64,000 nt of DNA from Chrysomallon squamiferum (lineage: Eukaryota; Mollusca; Gastropoda; Neomphalida; Peltospiridae), in contig CM022677.1 in NCBI GenBank assembly GCA_012295275.1, positions 5,474,375 through 5,538,374 on the forward strand, given 5' to 3'. A program made the position numbers and the translations under genes. Positions 32,541-45,112 of the stretch are shown one piece after another. The stretch's first letter is position 1. Each line of letters opens with the position of its first letter. The notes under the pieces are model-generated. The model was not told the DNA's origin. It saw nothing but the letters and a program-made list of their open reading frames with translations, and did not search any database.

Positions 32541-33600
32541 CCATACTGAATAGCGATTTCATTAGCTTTGTAAAGAAAATAACTAATCATTATATATATA
32601 TATTACCATACTGAATAGCGATTTCATTAGCTTTGTAAAGAAAATAACTAATCATTATATATATATTACCATACTGAATAGTGATTTCATTAGCTTTGTA
32701 AAGAAAATAACTAATCATTATATATATATTACCATACTGAATAGTGATTTCATTAGCTTTGTAAAGAAAATTACTAATCATTATATATATATATATATAT
32801 ATACCATACTGAATAGCGATTTCATTAGCTTTGTAAAGAAAATAACTAATCATTATATATATATTACCATACTGAATAGCGATTTCATTAGCTTTGTAAA
32901 GAAAATTACTAATCATTATATATATATTACCATACTGAATAGCGATTTCATTAGCTTTGTAAAGAAAATAACTAATCATTATATATATATTACCATACTG
33001 AATAGTGATTTCATTAGCTTTGTAAAGAAAATTACTAATCATTATATATATATTACCATACTGAATAGTGATTTCATTAGCTTTGTAAAGAAAATTACTA
33101 ATCATTATATATATATTACCATACTGAATAGCGATTTCATTAGCTTTGTAAAGAAAATAACTAATCATTATATATATATATTTCATTAGCTTTGTAAAGA
33201 AAATAACTAATCATTATACTGATATATTACCATACTGAATAGTGATTTCATTAGCTTTGTAAAGAAAATTACTAATCATTATATATATATATATATATAC
33301 CATACTGAATAGCGATTTCATTAGCTTTGTAAAGAAAATAACTAATCATTATATATATATTACCATACTGAATAGCGATTTCATTAGCTTTGTAAAGAAA
33401 ATTACTAATCATTATATATATATATTACCATACTGAATAGATTTCATAGATTTGTAAAGAAAATAACTAATCATTATATATATATAGATAGAATAGTGAT
33501 TTCATTAGCTTTGTAAAGAAAATTACTAATCATTATATATATATTACCATATTGAATAGCTATTTCATTATTTTTGTAAAGAAAAATTAAATCATTAATA
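32541..33600. repeat. 63-66-bp minisatellite with nested (TA)n, about 16 units
   Basis: Unit: CCATACTGAATAGCGATTTC, ATTAGCTTTGTAAAGAAAAT, AACTAATCATTATATATATA, TTA. Length differences come mostly from the (TA)n segment. Two alternating variants, GCGATT/GTGATT and AATAACT/AATTACT, run through the array. A 198-codon minus-strand frame is open across most of it because many units are multiples of 3, but composition and lack of context argue against a gene. Confidence 0.95.
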
Positions 33601-33675
33601 TATCATGGGAATAGAATTTCATTAGATGGATAGATAGATTATTAATCATTATGGGAAGAATTTTATATATACATA

Positions 33676-33681
33676 TATATG

Positions 33682-33708
<27 letters not shown>
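33676..33708. repeat. (GATA)n microsatellite
   Basis: About seven GATA units; an (ATT)n tract of about 11 units follows at 33,759-33,791. Confidence 0.9.
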
Positions 33709-33713
<5 letters not shown>

Positions 33714-33755
33714 GCAAATCATTTTCGAGGATGCTTCAACATGAATACAGTAGAA

Positions 33756-33793
<38 letters not shown>

Positions 33794-33821
33794 TGGTGCC
33801 ATTTTTATTAAAATTAATTTT

Positions 33822-34095
33822 ACAGAAATAAGTTACTGAGGATAATATGTAAGTATATTTTGTTAATATATTATCAGATTTAAAATTAAAATAGCATTGT
33901 TCCACAAGCATGTTTTTTAACAGAAACGCTTCTGATCAAGAAATAAAAAGAAGAGGACTGGCGCACGCATTTGCGTATATCCCTGTGTACTTGTGTGTGT
34001 TGGTGTGTCTTTGTATATATCAGTTTGTGTTTGTGTGTCGGTGTGTGTTTTTGTGTGCCGGTGTGTCATTGTGTGCGAGCGTGTGGGAGCGTGTT
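33822..34095. repeat. dispersed element with GT tail, copy 1
   Basis: Shares TTTACAGAAATA, TGAGGATAATATGTAAGTA, TTTTGTTAAT, ACAAGCATGTTTTT and GAAACGCTTCT with 36,371-36,620, same orientation and order. Both lead into a GC-richer CGCACGC/GCGCGCG patch and a GT-rich tail. No coding frame recognised. Confidence 0.75.
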
Positions 34096-34709
34096 ACTCT
34101 TAAAACAAAACAAAATCGTTGCAAAATATAATTACTCGTATAAGAACTGTGTTTATTGTCAAACTCTAATCACAACAGTAGACAATACATTTGACAGAAA
34201 CAACGAAAGTCCGCTGACTGGTCGCAGAATGTGACAGGGAGATCATCTGACAAAATGGAGGCAAAATGTATCGATAGATTCAACTTTCTAGTGATCTGTT
34301 TCAGACATAGTGATAATTACCAACTGTTGTGCAAAACTAATATTTTGGCAAAGAGTGACGACCGATAAATTAAAAAATCTGAATAATTTGACGATACACT
34401 CAATGACCCAGTGACCGAACTTTCTTACACTGATATTCTTAAAATGATAAAACAAAGCAGATTTTTGCAACCGATGTTAAATAAGGAGGCCATGACAGAG
34501 AAGTTTGTTTTAGAGAGAAACACGAAAATAAAAAGTAGAGAAAAAAAAATATATATTCGTCGATGACAGACTGTTTCTCAGATAGACGCTTAACAATAAT
34601 TTTAGAAGTAAAATATATCCTAATTTTCTTTGTATAAGCCGACACTGTCTAAAATGACATCTACGGCTGGTCCGAAATGTGTTCGCTTTTGACAGAGTCC
34701 ACGATATAA

Positions 34710-34866
<157 letters not shown>

Positions 34867-35094
34867 CACTGTGTCCTTTTAGGAAGCGAAGACAAGTATT
34901 CACTCTTTTTTTTCAATTCTATTATAATATTTTTCATGTTTTAAATGAAATTTCAGTTCATGTCAGTAAATCATATCTAACCCAAATCATAACCTAATTT
35001 TAAAATAAAATAAAATAAAATAAAAATATTATAACTGTTACGTTAATACTTAAATTAAGTTTTATTTTACCAAAATATCAGTTTGTCGTACTGT

Positions 35095-35330
35095 TTAGAA
35101 GAGGTTAGGATTAGGGTTAAAGGCAGCATTAGGGTCATATTTAGCTTTGCGTTTAGCTTTAATGTTATGCATTTTCGTTACGAGTAGGTTTAGAACTGGT
35201 GTTAGATATTTAGTTATCTGTTTACCTCAATAAGGATATAAAACTTGTACAATTTTATAACGAGTTTTAGGATAAAGATTAAAAAAGATTATATTTGAAG
35301 AGACTAACTCGGAAAGGATATAACGAGTGT
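35095..35330. repeat. degenerate TTAGGG-like repeat patch
   Basis: GTTAGGATTAGGGTTAAAGG, CATTAGGGTCATATTTAG and GTTTTAGGATAAAG-type words recur irregularly. Similar wording occurs at 51,340-51,900 and 53,100-53,180. It is too irregular to be a telomere array. Confidence 0.55.
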
Positions 35331-35474
35331 TAGGATGTGTATATCCCCAGCCTTCCCTACATACATGTTGCTAAGCAAGTTGGTGGAAATGTACTTCGCA
35401 CACACAGAGATAGCCACGTCGGTTCCTCTGGACGTCAGTTGATTCGGTTAGAGTCACCGACTTCAAAAACGTGA

Positions 35475-35660
35475 AATCGTGACGCGCTCGATACAAGATT
35501 AGAAGTAAAGTTGTTTTAACAGTGCCTGGGCAGCGTGGCGCTCGATACAAGATCAGAAGTAAAGTTGTTTTAACAATGCCTGGGCAGCGTGGCGCTCGAT
35601 ACAAGATTAAAAAGTTGTTTTAACAATGCACTGGAGCAGCGTCCGGTCAGCTTGTTTTAA
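35475..35660. repeat. 55-58-bp tandem repeat, about three units
   Basis: GCGCTCGATACAAGATTAGA, AGTAAAGTTGTTTTAACA, (A/G)TGCCTGGGCAGCGTG; the third unit is shortened and a partial fourth follows. Much richer in GC than its surroundings. Confidence 0.9.
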
Positions 35661-35699
35661 CAATGCACGTCTGCAACCACGTCACGTGTTATTTTATAG

Positions 35700-36180
35700 C
35701 AAGACAAATATTAATAGTATTTTAATGTGAGTTATTTGATGACAGTTGTACGAAATACACTAACAAGATGATAACAAGGTTTCTAGCAGCACAGACTATG
35801 GAAGTAGTAAAAACAATATTTCTGTACTTCACTGTAAATCAACTGATAAACTAGTAGTGACATTGTTTCATTCACTAAGTTTATGAATTTGTATGGACAA
35901 TGTTTCTAGTTCCACGCGCTAAGTAAGTAGTGAGAATGTTTCTAGTGTAAACGCTTAGTTGATAAACTAGTACTGACAATATTTTTAGCAGTAGCACACA
36001 CTAAGTTACTTGATGAGTAAGTAATGAAAATGTTTGTAATAAGAAACAGTAAGTAAATTGATAAACTAATAGTGACAAAGTTTCTAGTACATACTTGGTC
36101 AGTAGATAGCTGAACACTTATAATTAGTTGTGACACAAGAAGACTGAAAGGAAGAAGTAACAACACATTTTTTAACATTA
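35700..36180. repeat. decayed repeat with GTTTCTAGT words
   Basis: Phrases such as TAAGTAAATTGATAAACTA, TAGTGACAATGTTTCTAGT and GTAATGAAAATGTTT recur at irregular 60-90 bp spacing, suggesting an old tandem array. Confidence 0.5.
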
Positions 36181-36370
36181 CAATCAGATTTATTTACTAA
36201 CATACACTGTGACATACAACATTGTGAACCTTAAGATTACAATGAACTGAACTTTATTTTAACAAAATATGTTAATTTTCAATTATTTTATGTGGATAAT
36301 TTTTGTTTTTTTCTCTCTCTCTCTTTTTATTTAATATTATTAAAATGAATTTACTTTTAATCTATTTTAC

Positions 36371-36545
36371 CCTTTACAGAAATATCATGCAGTAACCGAG
36401 GATAATATGTAAGTAATCCTTTCAATTTTGTTAATTTATTCGACAAGCATGTTTTTCCGAAACGCTTCTAAAAAAAATAAAATATTGTTTTAAAAAAAAA
36501 ATAATAATAATAATAATAATTTACAGGAAGAGGAAGCGCGCGTGT
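36371..36545. repeat. dispersed element with GT tail, copy 2
   Basis: Second copy of the 33,822 element, with an A/AAT insertion at 36,471-36,522. The long GT/CA array starts directly at its 3' end. Confidence 0.75.
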
Positions 36546-38398
36546 CTACGTGTATCAGTGTTTGTCTGTTTGTGTGTTGGTGTGTGTCTGGTTGTGTGTT
36601 GGTGTGTGTCTGTCTGTGTGTTGGTTGTGTTTGCTTGTGTGATGGTGTGTGCTTGTTTGTTTGTGTGTTGGTGTGTGTTTGTGTGTCGGTGTGTGTTTGT
36701 TTGTTTGTGTGTGTGTGTTTTGTGTGTTGGTGTGTGTGTTTGTACATATATATGTATTTGAGTGTTGGTGTGACACATATACATATATATCATACACACA
36801 GACATACAGATACACACAGACACACATATACATCATACACACAGACATACAGATACACACACAGACACATATACATCATACACACAGACATACAGATACA
36901 CACAGACACATATACATCATACACACAGACATACAGATACACACACAGACACATATACATCATACACACAGACATACAGATACACACACACACACACATA
37001 TACATCATACACACACAGACATACATACACACACAGACACATATACATCATACACACAGACATACAGACACACACACACACACATATATACACACAGATA
37101 CAGATACACACACACACACACACACACATACATCATACACACAGACATACAGATACACACACAGACACATATACACCATACACAGAGACATACAGATACA
37201 CACAGACACATATACATCATACACACAGACATACAGATACACACAGACACATATACATCATACACACATGCATACAGATACACACAGACACATATACACA
37301 CAGACACATATATATTATACACACACAGACACATATACATCATACACATAGCCATACAGATACACACAAACACATATACATCATACACACAGACATACAG
37401 ATACACACAGACACATATACATCATACACACATACATACAGATACACACAGACACATATACACACAGACACATATATATTATACACACACACACACACAT
37501 ATACATCATACATACAGATACACACACAGACACATATACATCATACACACAGACATACAGATACACACACAGACACATATACATCATACACAAAGACATA
37601 CAGATACACACAGACACATATACACACAGACACATATACACAGATACAGATACACACACATACACATTATACATCATACACACAGACATACAGATACATA
37701 CACAGACACATATACATCATACACACAGACATACAGATACACAGACACATATACAGATACATTATACACACATGCATACAGATACACACACAGACACATA
37801 TACATCATACACACAGACATACAGATACACACACAGACACATATACATCATACACACAGACATACAGATACACACACAGACACATATATATCATACACAC
37901 AGACATACAGATACACACAGAAACACATATACATCATACACACAGACATACAGATACACACACAGACACATATACATCATACACACAGACATACAGATAC
38001 ACACACAGACACATATACATCATACACACAGATATACAGATACACACACAGACACATTATACATCATACACACAGACATACAGATACACACACAGACACA
38101 TTATACAGCATACACACAGACATACAGATACACAGACACATATACATCATACACACAGACATACACATACACACAGACATACAGATACACACACAGGCAA
38201 ATATACATCATACACACAGACATACACATACACACAGACATACACATACACACAGACATACAGATACACACACAGGCAAATATACATCATACACACAGAC
38301 ATACAGATACACACACAGACACATATACATCACACACACAGACATACAGATACACACACAAACACATATACACCATACACACAGACATACAGATATAC
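36545..38398. repeat. GT-rich to CA-rich minisatellite, about 1.85 kb
   Basis: 36,545-36,770 is GT-rich on the plus strand (GTGTTGGTGTGTGTTTG units). At about 36,770 it switches to CA-rich units of about 40-45 bp: ACACACAGACATACAGATAC, ACACACAGACACATATACAT, CAT. The 590-codon open frame across it is a repeat by-product made of His, Thr, Tyr and Ile. Confidence 0.95.
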
Positions 38399-38881
38399 AC
38401 GGAAAAGCCTTCTGTTATTAAACTAAAGAGAATAATCATTTTACTTCTTTTTTTCTTCTTTTGGAAGGTAATTTTCCTTTCTCTATAACTTAAACTACAA
38501 GAAAAAAGAATCTGAATGTCTAATATTAACATCTCCCTGTTATAACTAATTTTCTAACAACAGAGCCACGTGTCAGTGGTTTAATAAGAGTACAGACCTG
38601 ATAACACAATTTAATATTTCTCTTTGCAACAATCCGCTGATCGCGTGACTAACACAGATAAAATACTTCTTAAAATAAATCTTCTTTAATCTGTCCTGGC
38701 ATTCAAGGTAACACAGGGTTCAATTTAAAATATTTGAAATACAATTTAATAATAACAAGAACAACAACAACAATAATAATAATAAATATAAATAAATAAT
38801 ACAACTACAAATACCATTACTAGTGCTACTGTTACTACAGTTGTTGATAATACTTCAGCTGGCAACACTAGCACTAAAGCT

Positions 38882-39535
38882 ATGATTAATACTACAACGA
38901 CAACGATTATTATAACAGTTGTCTATATTACACCAGCTGCTGCTACTACCACTACTACTACTACAACTATTAGTATTCTTACTACTTCTTTAATTACTAC
39001 TATTACTACTACCATTAATACGACTACTATAACTACTACTATTACTACTACTACTACTACGACTACTATAACTACTACTATTACTACTACCACTACGACT
39101 ACTACTACTACTACTACTACTACTATAACTACTACTATTCCTACTACCACTACGACTACTATAACTACTACTATTCCTACTACTACGACTACTATAACTA
39201 CTACTATTCCTACTACTACTACTACTACTACTATAACTACTACTATTACTACTACCACTAATAACTACTACTATAACTACTACTATTCCTACTACTACTT
39301 ACTACTACTACTACTATTACTATACCTACTACTACTACTACTACTATTACTACTATATACTACTACTATTACTATTATAACTACTACTATTACTACTACT
39401 ATTAATACTACCATTATTACGACTACTATAACTACTACTATTACTACTACGACGACTACTATAACTACTACTATTAATACTACCATTATTACGACTACTA
39501 CTATAACTACTACTATTACAGCTACTACTGGTGTT
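38882..39535. repeat. imperfect (ACT)n array
   Basis: Hundreds of ACT/ATT/ACG triplets with (ATAACTACTACTATTACTAC)-type higher-order units of about 27-30 bp. Poly-Thr and poly-Val frames are artefacts of the array. Confidence 0.95.
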
Positions 39536-39723
39536 ACTTGTTCCACTGCTAAATTGTTCTGTAAATTCTAATTTCATTGTGATAACATTTTCCATCGTCT
39601 AAAATTGCCAAAGTCATTTCTTTAATCTAATAACAAAAATTTGCTTTGGAATTAACTATATTATATATTTTAAATTCGAAAACAGTTTGAAATATTTCTT
39701 ATATATGTTAAATTTGTGTATAA

Positions 39724-39845
39724 TTAACTTACTAAAACACGAGTGAGCGAAACGAGATCTACTAATCTGCTTTGTCAAGACTAAAGTTCACTGCGTTGTC
39801 TCAGCTTTCTTCCCTGGAGATAAACAAATTTACTTTAGTACAAAG
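39724..39845. repeat. dispersed repeat, copy 1
   Basis: Shares ACACGAGT/ACACGTGT, CTACTAATCTGCTTTGTCAA, GACTAAAGTT, GAGATAAA and AGTACAAAGTCA with 40,379-40,475 in the same orientation. Confidence 0.75.
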
Positions 39846-39877
39846 TCAACTTTATACAGAGAGATAAATTATACCAG

Positions 39878-39882
<5 letters not shown>

Positions 39883-39944
<62 letters not shown>
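39883..39944. repeat. (ATT)n microsatellite
   Basis: About 20 ATT units. Confidence 0.95.
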
Positions 39945-40167
39945 TCTAAACAATCGCTCTAACGTTTAAAGATTATATATATATATTTCGTAAGGTAAAT
40001 TAGAATGATATGCTATCAGACAACGTTTTTTTGGTTTATTATTATTATATATATATTTTTTTTTTTTTTTTTTTTTTTTAGATCGCGTCAAACTAGTGTG
40101 TTCGTAATTATTATCATACATATATCCTGAAAGGGATTTACTTTACAGAACATATGTGTGTGTGTTC

Positions 40168-40323
<156 letters not shown>

Positions 40324-40378
40324 TGAACAAACCGTTATCTCTTTCCCCTCTTCCAGAATCTCTGCTGAGCTTGTTATT

Positions 40379-40475
40379 GAAACACGTGTTAGTGATAACA
40401 CACATACTAATCTGCTTTGTCAAGACTAAAGTTTACTTAGTTCTCTGAAATTTATTACTAGAGATAAAGTACAAA
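40379..40475. repeat. dispersed repeat, copy 2
   Basis: Copy of 39,724-39,845, about 650 bp away; it ends at a short GA run (40,487-40,508). Confidence 0.75.
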
Positions 40476-40519
40476 GTCAGCCCAATAAGAGAGAGAGAGA
40501 GAGAGAGATGGTACCTGTT

Positions 40520-40962
40520 TTTAATAACACACTTATATGCCAGCATACGAAATAAATAAATAAACAAATAAGTAAACAGAAAATAAAATAATAAACAAAT
40601 AAACAAACAAATAAATGGTAAAAAGATTTTAAAAATAAGTAAGTAAATATATTAATAAACAACAAGCAAGCAAAAAGATGACAAAATAAAAACAAATACA
40701 CAAATAAGCAAGCAAATAAATAAATAAATAAATAAATAACAAGAACAATAATGAAAACAGTAACAAAGCAGAAGTAATTACTGAAGAAGGAAAAACAGTA
40801 ATATTACTTTTATTATATTTCTAAATAAAAAGAAACAGCAGAGCGAAAAATAATAAAAGTAGTGAATCACTGAGCTGTTAACTAACCGCCTCATTAAACT
40901 CACTCCACAACTTCAGTCAAAATATATAAACCTGTTAAGATAAAAAAAAAAAATAATAATAA

Positions 40963-40996
<34 letters not shown>

Positions 40997-42120
40997 TCAT
41001 CTCGATGTTCACTTCATAAAATTAATTGGAACCTGGAAGAAAACCATTTTAAGTAGGTCAAATGACTAAAAAGGAAAATCTACCTTAATAACCTTAATAC
41101 TAATTTGTACACTAAAATTTGATATGGGGGTTGTTTAATCTATAGTCCAAAGAGAAGTAAATTTATACATACACGAACGGATTAAAAAATGCATAAGAAT
41201 AACTTGTATTATAGAAACAATTTGTATTATAGAAACAATTTGTATTATAGACGCTATTTATACCTCTTATAATAAGTGTGAAGCATATTTTAGTTACTTG
41301 TTCTACTCGTAGATGTCAGTAAGGCATGTACGAATTGTAGGTAAGCCTATGTCACACATTATACGCGCTTTGCTAAATGTACTAACGAGCTATCAGGTGG
41401 TCAAATTTGAGACAAACAACTCAGTTGAATCATGGTTGCCAGCTTACAATTTGCATTTGTTACTGAAAATGATATTCATGGCACTCTATGAAATTGTGCT
41501 CGAATGCTGAATTAAAAATAAACTAAACTTAATATCTCAGTAACTAATTTTCAAACTTTGATTTATTTTTGCTTGAAGTGTAGATTAGCTCAGTCAGAGA
41601 TAATACCTACAATGGCCAGATGATGAGTAACGTTTGATTGCAGTCAAGTCACAGCAAGTATAAAGCTAAGAAAACTATTTTGTGTTTCTCTTATCACTTA
41701 TCACACCTGTGGCTTCAGTTGTCTTTTGTTTGATGATTTCAGACAGTTTATTACACGTAATTAGTACCTGCAACACCTTTCTGGTGTGCGCTCCAACCTT
41801 TAGCTGGAGTTTGTGTATTGCAAGGATTATTGTTAAATATCAGGCCTGTTCCTAAAATAGCACAACACGTGTGAAATTTAAACAATTACTGAGATCAATA
41901 GAATTAAAGGTTGAATATCGATATTATCTGTATCCAACCTTGTTAAGTCATTGGTGATAATTACTGTGAGAAATCATTAACGTGATAAGTGTTTTCACAT
42001 AGATGGGTATCATTAATAATAATATAAAACTAAAGATAAACTGAACAGATTTGTTATTTCAGAAGAGTGTAACAAACTGATATCCCTTCTTATGACTCAG
42101 TACCTATGATCTAGCTCTCA
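40520..42120. other. AT-rich stretch with AAAT/AAAC runs
   Basis: Holds AAATAAACAAAT-type runs, an A run at 40,960-40,980 and a 20-bp triplet repeat AACTTGTATTATAGAAACAA at 41,201-41,250. An open stretch of 65 codons at 41,313-41,507 (starting M-S-V-R-H-V-R-I-V-G-K-P) has no family match I can name. Confidence 0.4.
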
Positions 42121-42123
42121 TGT

Positions 42124-42126
<3 letters not shown>

Positions 42127-42189
<63 letters not shown>
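42127..42189. repeat. (AAT)n microsatellite
   Basis: About 21 AAT units. Confidence 0.95.
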
Positions 42190-42190
<1 letters not shown>

Positions 42191-42352
42191 AAGATTGTTT
42201 TAAAACATAATGAAGTAAACCCAGCAAAAATAAACCGAATTGGTCAACATTTAGAGAATAATGGGTGCTAATTTGGCGTTTGATCTACAACTTACAGGAA
42301 ACGAGACGAGACGAAGGCAGTTGCAGTTTTACGAAGAAATGTGCTTGTAAAT

Positions 42353-42787
42353 CAGGGTGCGCAACCTGCGGCCGTGGAAACGATGTCACCTCATCACATT
42401 TAACGTATCAGCATAAACACTCGTACAACATGAACTTCCTATCACTGTCAGATGCCGTACACAAAATGTCGCCTAGTATTCATTTTTACATCCGATAGTT
42501 TTGAACTTGTTATTTAATAAAAGCAATAAGTAATATTCATAACGGTTTTATTGTTTGCTTTAATGGGAAACAACAGGAATGAAGTCAGTTTGTCTGGAAA
42601 CATGTAAACGCACCCATTATTTACATGCAGCATTTTAAGTCACAGAGGTTCACTGTTAGAAAATTATACAAAATCATACATGTTAGATTTTCAGAGTTTA
42701 CGTAATCACAGTGAAATGTCTGCGGCCCTAGTGTCAGTGAAGTTAAAGCGCTGCGGTCTATAAAATCAGAAAGTTTGTGCGCCCCTG
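42353..42787. mobile_element. hAT-like non-autonomous element (MITE)
   Basis: The left end CAGGGTGCGCAACCTGCGGC and the right end, read on the other strand, CAGGGGCGCACAAACTTTCT form imperfect terminal inverted repeats. CAGGG(G/T)G.GCAA with a CTGCGGCC block is typical of hAT-superfamily ends. The element is 435 bp and carries no transposase. Flanking octamers TTGTAAAT and TAATGTAG do not match, so an 8-bp target duplication is not seen. Confidence 0.6.
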
Positions 42788-42960
42788 TAATGTAGATGTG
42801 TAGAAAATGTTGCACTATGTCGTCGTTGTGGTGTAGATGATGTAGAAAATGTTGCACTATGTTGTCGTTGTGGTGTAGATGTGTAGAAAATGTTACACTA
42901 TGTCGTCGTTGTGGTGTAGATGATGTAGAAAATGTTGCACTATGTCGTCGTTGTGGTGGA
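42788..42960. repeat. about 44-bp tandem repeat, four units
   Basis: GTAGATGTGTAGAAAATGTT, GCACTATGTCGTCGTTGTGG in four copies (40-45 bp), directly next to the hAT-like end. Confidence 0.95.
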
Positions 42961-43650
42961 GAAATGAAGGAAGATGAAGACAAGTGAAGATCTTTCTAGC
43001 AGATGTTCGCTCAGTTCATCAACACAGTTATTCAGATTTGTATACTTTTTAGCCCTTGTTCCTATAAATTATGAATATATAATATTAGGATTTTGCTTTT
43101 CCATTTAAGCCGTGACAATAATAAAAAAACCAAGAATAAACAAAATAATAATTAAAATAACCGCGTAGACCACACACCAAAGTGGTACCGAATAATGTTA
43201 GTTCAGTCTCTGTGCTATAAACACTTCATTTTTTTTTTTTAAATCTTCCATAATAAATTAATGTGTTTGTAAATATCTTCTATTTCGTGCAAGTAAATTA
43301 CACACACTGGGAAACCTCCACGGACTTAAGCTGAAGTTGAAATTAAAGAAACAAATTCATGGATATAAAATGAAGGGATTCATAATAGAATACTATTAAG
43401 TTTTCACAGATGTTGATACGAGAGTAAAGTCTCAAACAGACGCTCTAACTATTTCACAGAATTAAGCTGAAATTATAGAAATAAAATTATCTCTGCAGGT
43501 TATGTTTCATGTGGGAGTAAAATTAAAACGTCATAGATTTCATGATTAGGAAATGAAGTTCGTTTAATTAAAACATTCATAAATATATACATTTTTTTAG
43601 AGATGTTATTCTGATGTCAGAAACTTGATAAAATTTATAAAATGAAATGA

Positions 43651-43683
<33 letters not shown>

Positions 43684-43711
43684 TTTTTTTTTTTTTTGAA
43701 TCAAAGTAAAA

Positions 43712-43766
<55 letters not shown>

Positions 43767-43768
43767 AT
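43651..43768. repeat. (ATT)n, poly-T and (AAAT)n
   Basis: ATT run 43,651-43,682, T run to 43,697, then about 15 AAAT units from 43,709. Confidence 0.95.
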
Positions 43769-44296
43769 ACATCACTTGTACCAGACATATTTCTTTAACA
43801 TAGAACAAAATTAATAAAAACTAGAAAATGTGTATCCTTTGATGCATTTCTTATATTTCATTTTAAACGTTATTCATTTATTTTCTTTCTGTTACTAGTT
43901 ATTTTATTTGATTTTACTTAATAATAATAGTAATAATAAAAAAGTAGATTGTACTACTACAGTTAGTCTCGTCTGCCTTTCACTTTCAGCCTCAGATCAT
44001 CAAAATAAAAACTTTAACTAGACTTGAACCGGGTTACTTACTACTAAATAAATTTAATTATTAATGCTCATGCAATAAATTAATACAAAAAAATATTCAC
44101 CCAAAAATATAACTGATAAAGGAAAAAAGAAAACTGAAATACCTTTTTGTGTTATAACGTAATATTAATTACAAATTGACATGATCAAGTCTAGCATTAG
44201 ATTTAATTATTTATCTGGAAAAACACTTCATATAAAACTTGACAAAGTGCATAATAAATGTTAATGATGTTATTGTGCCGGTTTGTCTTTTCATTA

Positions 44297-44308
44297 TTGT
44301 GATTATTA

Positions 44309-44360
<52 letters not shown>
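44297..44360. repeat. (TTA)n microsatellite
   Basis: About 20 units. Confidence 0.95.
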
Positions 44361-44929
44361 GTAAAATGGAGCAGACATTACTGAAGTTTGTCTTGCTTCA
44401 CTTGACTTCATTTTCTCACAGCTTTCTGATGTCAACTTTTCTGAACAGACAAAGCACACAAAACTGGTGTCTAAGAAAACTGTCATTTTTGACCCAATTC
44501 AAAGGTAAATATAATTAAGTTGTAAAAAGTGCACGTTTAAAAGTTTGACCTCAGTGATTGGTAACAGAAATTAATTCTTCCTAGCTGAAGAACACAAGTT
44601 AATCAGTTAAACCACTGAGTGTATTCTTCAGTTTTGATATTTATTTACTTTTTATTTTTAAACACTTTGCTTGAACTATTTACCTTTTAAATTGAGAACT
44701 ATTAATTAATTGAAATGGTTATATTTTTGTGTTGCAAGTGTTTTAATTTCAAGTATTTACTTCATCTTTCTGTTTAAATTTTTAAAATTAGTTTTTATTT
44801 CAGTTGTAGTTTTATACATTTTAATCTCAGTAATTAAACTATTTTGGGGAGATGATTTATTTTACATCGTTATTTTTATTTGTTTTTCAAGACAAATTAT
44901 CTGTTGTGCAGAATCATACCTGTAATTCA

Positions 44930-45112
44930 TGTCATTACCCAGTCACTGGAATAAAACCTGAGTGTGATCTCTGGTTCAGGTCTTTTAGCTTACACATTTG
45001 TCTATTTATAGTTACATGTCAGTACCCAGTCACTGGAATAGAACCTGAGTGTGATCTCTGGTTCAGGTATTTTAGCTTACACATTTGTCTATTTATAGTT
45101 ACATGTCAGTGC
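44930..45112. repeat. 87-bp tandem duplication plus partial third unit
   Basis: CATGTCA(T/G)TACCCAGTCAC, TGGAATAAAACCTGAGTGTG, ATCTCTGGTTCAGGTCTTTT through TATAGTTA occurs twice with few changes and starts a third time. An open frame spans it because 87 is a multiple of 3; I see no domain. Confidence 0.9.

Noticed and set aside
32590-33186. 198-codon minus-strand frame resembling a repeated membrane segment
   Set aside because: Comes from 63-66-bp units that happen to be multiples of three; no start context, promoter or domain, and TA-rich throughout.
35095-35330. Interstitial telomere
   Set aside because: TTAGGG words are few and irregular; not a tandem array.
36542-38488. Open frames of 238-590 codons rich in His, Thr and Tyr
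   Set aside because: They follow exactly a CA-rich tandem repeat without internal stops; composition and repeat phase explain them.
38882-39571. Poly-Thr protein of 229 codons
   Set aside because: Imperfect ACT trinucleotide array.
41313-41507. 65-codon frame beginning M-S-V-R-H-V-R-I-V-G-K-P
   Set aside because: Looks protein-like at the start but has no family match I can support, no splice context and a hydrophobic tail typical of AT-rich DNA.
42265-42498. 77-codon frame with C-A-C-K-S-G-C-A-T-C-G
   Set aside because: The Cys-rich part lies across the end of the hAT-like element (CAGGGTGCGCAACCTGCGGC) and is explained by it.
44010-44040. Candidate tRNA B box on the minus strand (GGTTCAAGTCT)
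   Set aside because: No A box at the right distance and no acceptor-stem pairing.
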